Positions 63,329 to 64,000 of a DNA stretch of 64,000 nucleotides are shown piece by piece. The notes under the pieces were generated by a model, which had not been told where the DNA came from, searched no databases, and worked only from the letters and a program-made list of their open reading frames with translations. The translations under genes were made by a program, and so were the position numbers. Position 1 is the stretch's first letter. Each line of letters opens with the position of its first letter. This DNA is from Estrella lausannensis (GTDB lineage: Bacteria > Chlamydiota > Chlamydiia > Chlamydiales > Criblamydiaceae), in the NCBI RefSeq assembly GCF_900000175.1, contig NZ_CWGJ01000001.1, positions 186,001 to 250,000 of the forward strand. The letters are read 5' to 3'.

Positions 63329-64000
63329 ATGTCCCATCCCAGTCCGAGCCCCGAAAGAAGAAAGGCGCTTGAGCTTGCTGTCAGCCATATCAAAAAGCAG
63401 TTTGGCGACGGTTCGATCATGTCCCTTGGAAACAGGCAAGCACAGCGTGGCGTCGAGGTCATTCCGACAGGTTCTCTCGCCCTTGATGTCGCGCTTGGCA
63501 TCGGAGGCGTACCAAGAGGGCGTATCGTAGAGATTTATGGCCCTGAATCCTCGGGTAAATCGACGCTTGCGACGCACATCGTTGCCAACGCGCAAAAAGC
63601 CGGCGGCCTTGCTGCCTATATCGATGCCGAGCATGCTCTTGACCCCGCCTATGCCGCCAAGATCGGCGTTAACCTAGACGACCTGATGATTTCCCAGCCC
63701 GATTGCGGCGAGGAAGCGTTGAACATCGCTGAGATGCTGGCCAGGTCGAATGCTGTGGATGTGATCGTCATCGACTCCGTTGCAGCTCTTGTTCCCAAGT
63801 CGGAACTCGAAGGCGAGATCGGCGACAGCTTTGTCGGTCTTCAGGCCAGAATGATGTCTCAGGCGTTGAGGAAGCTGACAGCGACGCTGGCGCGAAGCAA
63901 CACCTGCGCCATCTTCATCAACCAGATCCGTGAAAAGATAGGCGTGATGTATGGCAACCCCGAGACGACAACGGGCGGCCGGGCGCTGAAGTTCTACTCT
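63329..64000 (+). CDS. recA: RecA recombinase, 5' part (cut by window edge)
   Basis: The first 224 codons are visible from ATG 63329, preceded by AAGAGGAG. Walker [10 protein letters not shown], Walker [13 protein letters not shown] and the DNA-binding loop region ([12 protein letters not shown], then [21 protein letters not shown]) are all typical. It binds single-stranded DNA, carries out strand exchange and stimulates UmuD cleavage. In Chlamydia this gene lies beside ygfA. Confidence 0.98.
   Translation, partial: MSHPSPSPERRKALELAVSHIKKQFGDGSIMSLGNRQAQRGVEVIPTGSLALDVALGIGGVPRGRIVEIYGPESSGKSTLATHIVANAQKAGGLAAYIDAEHALDPAYAAKIGVNLDDLMISQPDCGEEALNIAEMLARSNAVDVIVIDSVAALVPKSELEGEIGDSFVGLQARMMSQALRKLTATLARSNTCAIFINQIREKIGVMYGNPETTTGGRALKFYS

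Overview
The window is a chromosomal segment of a chlamydia, most likely an amoeba-associated or environmental member (Parachlamydiales-like) rather than a Chlamydia of vertebrates. Three things point there. NrdB carries the chlamydial class Ic signature (Phe in place of the radical Tyr). The block 33964-38136 followed by recA has the order I recall from Chlamydia trachomatis (CT646, CT647, CT648, ygfA/CT649, recA/CT650). The genome also encodes eukaryote-like host-interaction domains (F-box, SH2, tyrosine phosphatase). Assignment below phylum level is a guess.

Layout. 1-4 kb is a decaying region: the end of a TauE/SafE transporter, a broken second copy of it, a secreted methyltransferase-like protein and a duplicated Cys/His-domain protein. 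4-7.3 kb holds tRNA-Pro, ung, an unusual intergenic stretch with DnaA-box-like motifs, a left-handed beta-helix protein and proC. 7.4-18.5 kb is one long minus-strand respiratory operon: a glutamate-synthase-like Fe-S flavoprotein, CcoS, Rieske protein, cytochrome b, a 1322-residue seven-haem cytochrome c, and a cbb3-type oxidase (CcoN, CcoO, CcoQ, small partner). Together these would carry electrons from quinol through a bc-type complex and the multihaem protein to oxygen. 18.6-27.1 kb holds housekeeping genes (HD hydrolase, acyP, dus, yggT, dnaB, a 29-residue ribosome-type peptide, mnmG, lplA) plus an F-box/beta-propeller candidate effector. 27.5-33.5 kb holds a small membrane protein, a GT39 glycosyltransferase and sdhCAB. 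sdhA is broken by a 16-bp tandem duplication.

33.9-38.1 kb is the conserved chlamydial block ending in ygfA. Between ygfA and recA, where I recall no intervening genes in Chlamydia, lie about 25 kb of extra genes. The centrepiece is a locus (38.2-56.9 kb) with two giant minus-strand genes of 3130 and 2506 residues. They combine HipA/PI4K-like kinase domains, Nudix domains, a classical protein tyrosine phosphatase with intact WPD loop and HCX5R signature, three or four tandem SH2-like domains with the FLVR arginine, repeated beta-rich modules and a shared C-terminal domain. Each giant is accompanied by small paralogous proteins with a conserved Tyr-rich N-terminus (YEEVYY, YEDVYY, YNGVYY) that resembles SH2 ligands. 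This reads as a self-contained phosphotyrosine/phosphoinositide-type signalling kit aimed at the host and is the most likely new system in the window.

The segment ends with nrdB and nrdA, a clear cobalamin riboswitch in the nrdAB leader, umuD, umuC and the 5' part of recA. A dispersed palindrome (TATACCGAAAGTGTCTCA and its complement) recurs in intergenic regions throughout.
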